Origin: an uncultured Eubacteriales bacterium
GTDB lineage: Bacteria; Bacillota; Clostridia; Oscillospirales; Oscillospiraceae
Length of the DNA: 17,291 nucleotides
Assembly: GCA_900546415.1 (NCBI GenBank)
Contig: URCY01000041.1
Span: 1 to 17,291 of the forward strand
Direction of reading: 5' to 3'
Below, in pieces: positions 15,685-17,291 of the stretch. Below the pieces are notes generated by a model, which was not told the DNA's origin, ran no database searches, and saw only the letters and a program-made list of their open reading frames with translations. Made by a program: the position numbers and the translations under genes. Within the stretch, counting starts at the first letter, position 1. Each line of letters begins with the position of its first letter.

Positions 15685-15751
15685 TTCACGACCCGCCGAG
15701 GCAGCCGCTGCGAGGCGTCTGCGAACCAGAGGTGGTACCGCGTAATTTTTT

Positions 15752-15794
15752 ACGTCCTCTGTCCGGATAACCGGACGGGGGACGTTGATTTTTT
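15752..15794 (+). terminator. T-box regulated intrinsic terminator before tyrS
   Basis: A 15-bp stem pairs 15752-15766 with 15771-15785 (some G-U pairs) around an ATAA loop, followed by TGATTTTTT. Its left arm is shared with the antiterminator. The U-run directly adjoins the tyrS ribosome binding site AGGAGG (15795-15800). Confidence 0.9.
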
Positions 15795-15804
15795 AGGAGG
15801 AATT

Positions 15805-17028
15805 ATGAAAATTTACGACGAACTGGTCGCCCGCGGTCTGATCGCGCAGGTGACCAACGAGGAAGAGATCCGCGAAATGGTCGACAACGGCAAGGCGACG
15901 TTCTACATCGGCTTCGACCCGACGGCCGACTCGCTGCACGTCGGCCATTTTATGGCGCTGTGCCTGATGAAGCGGCTGCAAATGGCCGGAAACAAGCCCA
16001 TCGCCCTCATCGGCGGCGGCACGGCCATGATCGGCGACCCGTCCGGCCGCACGGACATGCGCTCAATGATGACCCGCGAGACGATCGAGCACAACTGCGC
16101 CTGCTTCAAAAAGCAGATGGAGCGCTTCATCGAATTCGGCGAGGGCAAGGCGCAGATGGTCAACAACGCCGACTGGCTGCTGAACCTCAACTACATTGAG
16201 TTCATCCGCGACATCGGCGCGTGCTTCTCGGTCAACAACATGCTGCGCGCCGAGTGCTTCAAGCAGCGCATGGAGAAGGGGCTGAGCTTCCTCGAGTTCA
16301 ACTACATGCCCATGCAGTCCTACGATTTTTACTACCTGTTCCAGCACTACGGCTGCAACATGCAGTTCGGCGGCAACGACCAGTGGAGCAATATGCTCGG
16401 CGGCACCGAGCTGATCCGCCGCAAGCTCGGCAAGGACGCCCACGCCATGACCATCACGCTGCTGCTCAATTCCGAGGGCAAAAAGATGGGCAAGACGGCC
16501 AAGGGCGCGGTCTGGCTCGACCCGAACAAGACCTCCCCGTTCGATTTCTTCCAGTATTGGCGCAACGTCGACGACGCCGACGTCATGAAGTGCATCCGGA
16601 TGCTGACCTTCCTGCCGCTCGAGCAGATTGACGAGATGGACAAGTGGGAGGGCAGCGAGCTGAACAAGGCCAAGGAGCTCCTTGCCTATGAGCTGACGAA
16701 GCTCGTCCACGGCGAGGAGGAGGCCGAAAAGGCGCGCACGGCGGCCAAGGCGCTCTTCGCGGGCGGCGCGGACGACTCCGACATGCCCACGACCGAGCTG
16801 ACCGAGGCGCAGCTCACAGACGGCAGGATCGCGATCCTCGACCTCATGATGGCCTGCAAGCTGGCGCCCACGAGGAGCGAGGCGCGGCGTCTGGTGCAGC
16901 AGGGCGGCGTACTGGCCGACGACGAGAAGGTCAGCGGCATCGACGTTTGCTTCACGGCCGAGCAGCTCCGCCGCGGCGTGAAGCTCCGCAAGGGCAAGAA
17001 GGTCTATCACAAGGCGACCCTGAAATAA
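15805..17028 (+). CDS. tyrS: Tyrosyl-tRNA synthetase
   Basis: The 407-residue class I aminoacyl-tRNA synthetase charges tRNA-Tyr. It has the HIGH-type motif HVGH (45-48) within PTADSLHVGH, the GGGTAMIGDPSGR segment, the tyrosine-binding region with NYMPMQSYDFYYLF and QFGGNDQWSN, the KMSKS-type motif KMGKT (227-231), and a C-terminal S4 domain (about 340-405, ACKLAPTRSEARRLVQQGG). AGGAGG lies 4 nt before the ATG. Expression is controlled by the T-box leader upstream, and a terminator follows at 17187. No anomaly was seen in the coding sequence. Confidence 0.97.
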   Translation: MKIYDELVARGLIAQVTNEEEIREMVDNGKATFYIGFDPTADSLHVGHFMALCLMKRLQMAGNKPIALIGGGTAMIGDPSGRTDMRSMMTRETIEHNCACFKKQMERFIEFGEGKAQMVNNADWLLNLNYIEFIRDIGACFSVNNMLRAECFKQRMEKGLSFLEFNYMPMQSYDFYYLFQHYGCNMQFGGNDQWSNMLGGTELIRRKLGKDAHAMTITLLLNSEGKKMGKTAKGAVWLDPNKTSPFDFFQYWRNVDDADVMKCIRMLTFLPLEQIDEMDKWEGSELNKAKELLAYELTKLVHGEEEAEKARTAAKALFAGGADDSDMPTTELTEAQLTDGRIAILDLMMACKLAPTRSEARRLVQQGGVLADDEKVSGIDVCFTAEQLRRGVKLRKGKKVYHKATLK

Positions 17029-17052
17029 GCGGGGCGGGCGCGCAGCACCGCA

Positions 17053-17163
17053 GTGAAATTCGGCCTTCGGCCGAGTGAAATAGGTTGCGCATGTGAAATG
17101 CGGGCAAATGCCCGCGTGAAATGGCGCTTCCGAAGAAGCGCCGCGTCGGTGTCGCTCCGCGAC
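17053..17163 (+). repeat. Array of small hairpins spaced by GTGAAAT
   Basis: GTGAAAT occurs at 17053, 17075, 17093 and 17116, that is, every 18-23 nt. Between copies lie different short inverted repeats: TCGGCC/GGCCGA (loop TTC region), a degenerate TTGCGCAT unit, GCGGGC/GCCCGC, GGCGCTT/AAGCGCC, then GTCGC/GCGAC at 17151-17163. Stem sequences differ while the spacer is constant, as if the pairing and spacer rather than the sequence were maintained. It lies between tyrS and its terminator and so is probably transcribed. Function unknown. Confidence 0.75.
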
Positions 17164-17186
17164 GAATTTAAAACGAATCGATTACA

Positions 17187-17220
17187 AAAACGGCAGGTTT
17201 TACAAAAAACCTGCCGTTTT
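17187..17220 (+). terminator. Intrinsic terminator of tyrS
   Basis: A 14-bp stem pairs 17187-17200 with 17207-17220 (core CGGCAGG/CCTGCCG) around a 6-nt TACAAA loop. It starts AAAA and ends TTTT, so it can terminate in both directions. It lies about 160 nt after the tyrS stop, behind the hairpin array. Confidence 0.85.
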
Positions 17221-17238
17221 CAACCCTATTCGATCTAA

Positions 17239-17291
17239 GGAACCTCTGAATAAATCGGCTGCGGCGCTCAGCGGGTCTTTTGCCCCAACTT
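17239..17291 (+). mobile_element. MITE-like repeat, copy 4 (cut by the window edge)
   Basis: GGAACCTCTGAATAAATCGG followed by the GCTCAGCGGGTCTTTTG arm matches the left 53 bp of copies 1-3, in the same orientation. It begins 18 nt after the tyrS terminator. The right part lies beyond the window. Confidence 0.85.

Larger units (their letters stand above)
15417..15804 (+). promoter_or_regulatory. Tyrosine T-box riboswitch leader of tyrS, interrupted by a MITE
   Basis: Stem I signs are AGAGAG (15457-15462), the distal-loop GGTG (15472-15475), and a specifier region GAACTACAT in which TAC (15502-15504) is a tyrosine codon, matching the downstream gene. The T-box sequence AGGTGGTACCGCG (15730-15742) pairs in the antiterminator with CGTCCTCT (15753-15760), while the competing terminator uses 15752-15785. 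Uncharged tRNA-Tyr should stabilise the antiterminator and allow tyrS expression. Between stem I and the antiterminator lies MITE copy 3; GGGTCG (15536-15541) and CGACCC (15689-15694) can still pair on either side of it, so the native stem could close around the inserted hairpin. Confidence 0.9.

Noticed and set aside
17053..17163. GTGAAAT array as a CRISPR
   Set aside because: The repeats are 7 nt, the spacing is short and irregular, the spacers are hairpins, and there are no cas genes.

Overview
The window looks like a chromosomal segment of a GC-rich anaerobic Clostridia-class Firmicute, possibly an Oscillospiraceae-like gut bacterium (inference). Supporting signs are SLH-domain surface proteins, a T-box-controlled tyrS, strong AGGAGG ribosome binding sites, the gene order dxs-tlyA-nadK-argR-recN, and an OLE RNA/OapA locus. 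Most genes are on the + strand; one gene, at 1619-2638, is on the - strand.

Layout. (1) 3-1256 is the C-terminal part of an SLH surface protein, followed by an intrinsic terminator and the first copy of a MITE-like repeat. (2) 1619-2638 (-) is a secreted, membrane-anchored protein with a beta-lactamase-like fold that appears to have lost its catalytic motifs. It is divergent from (3) a + strand operon at 2848-7920, which has a perfect-consensus promoter. That operon holds an uncharacterised membrane protein, a TrmB methyltransferase joined in frame to an NADP isocitrate dehydrogenase, and an ABC exporter pair. (4) About 8160-8810 is a large structured non-coding RNA, which I identify as OLE RNA from its size, lack of coding, and position before oapA. 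A second MITE copy lies between the RNA and oapA. (5) 9005-15385 holds oapA, dxs, tlyA, nadK, argR and recN, closely packed and often overlapping, probably one transcription unit with OLE. (6) 15382-17028 is tyrS with its own promoter and a tyrosine T-box leader; a third, shortened MITE copy sits inside the leader. (7) 17029-17291 holds an array of small hairpins spaced by GTGAAAT, the tyrS terminator, and a fourth MITE copy cut by the window edge.

How it fits together. OLE RNA and OapA are known to form a membrane ribonucleoprotein complex in Firmicutes, and here they sit with isoprenoid (dxs), NADP (nadK), ribosomal methylation (tlyA), arginine regulation (argR) and DNA repair (recN) genes. 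The most notable points are the OLE locus in a probably non-extremophile host, a hairpin-forming MITE inserted in a T-box stem that still appears able to close around it, and the TrmB-Icd fusion. No tRNA, rRNA, CRISPR array, transposase or prophage gene was seen.
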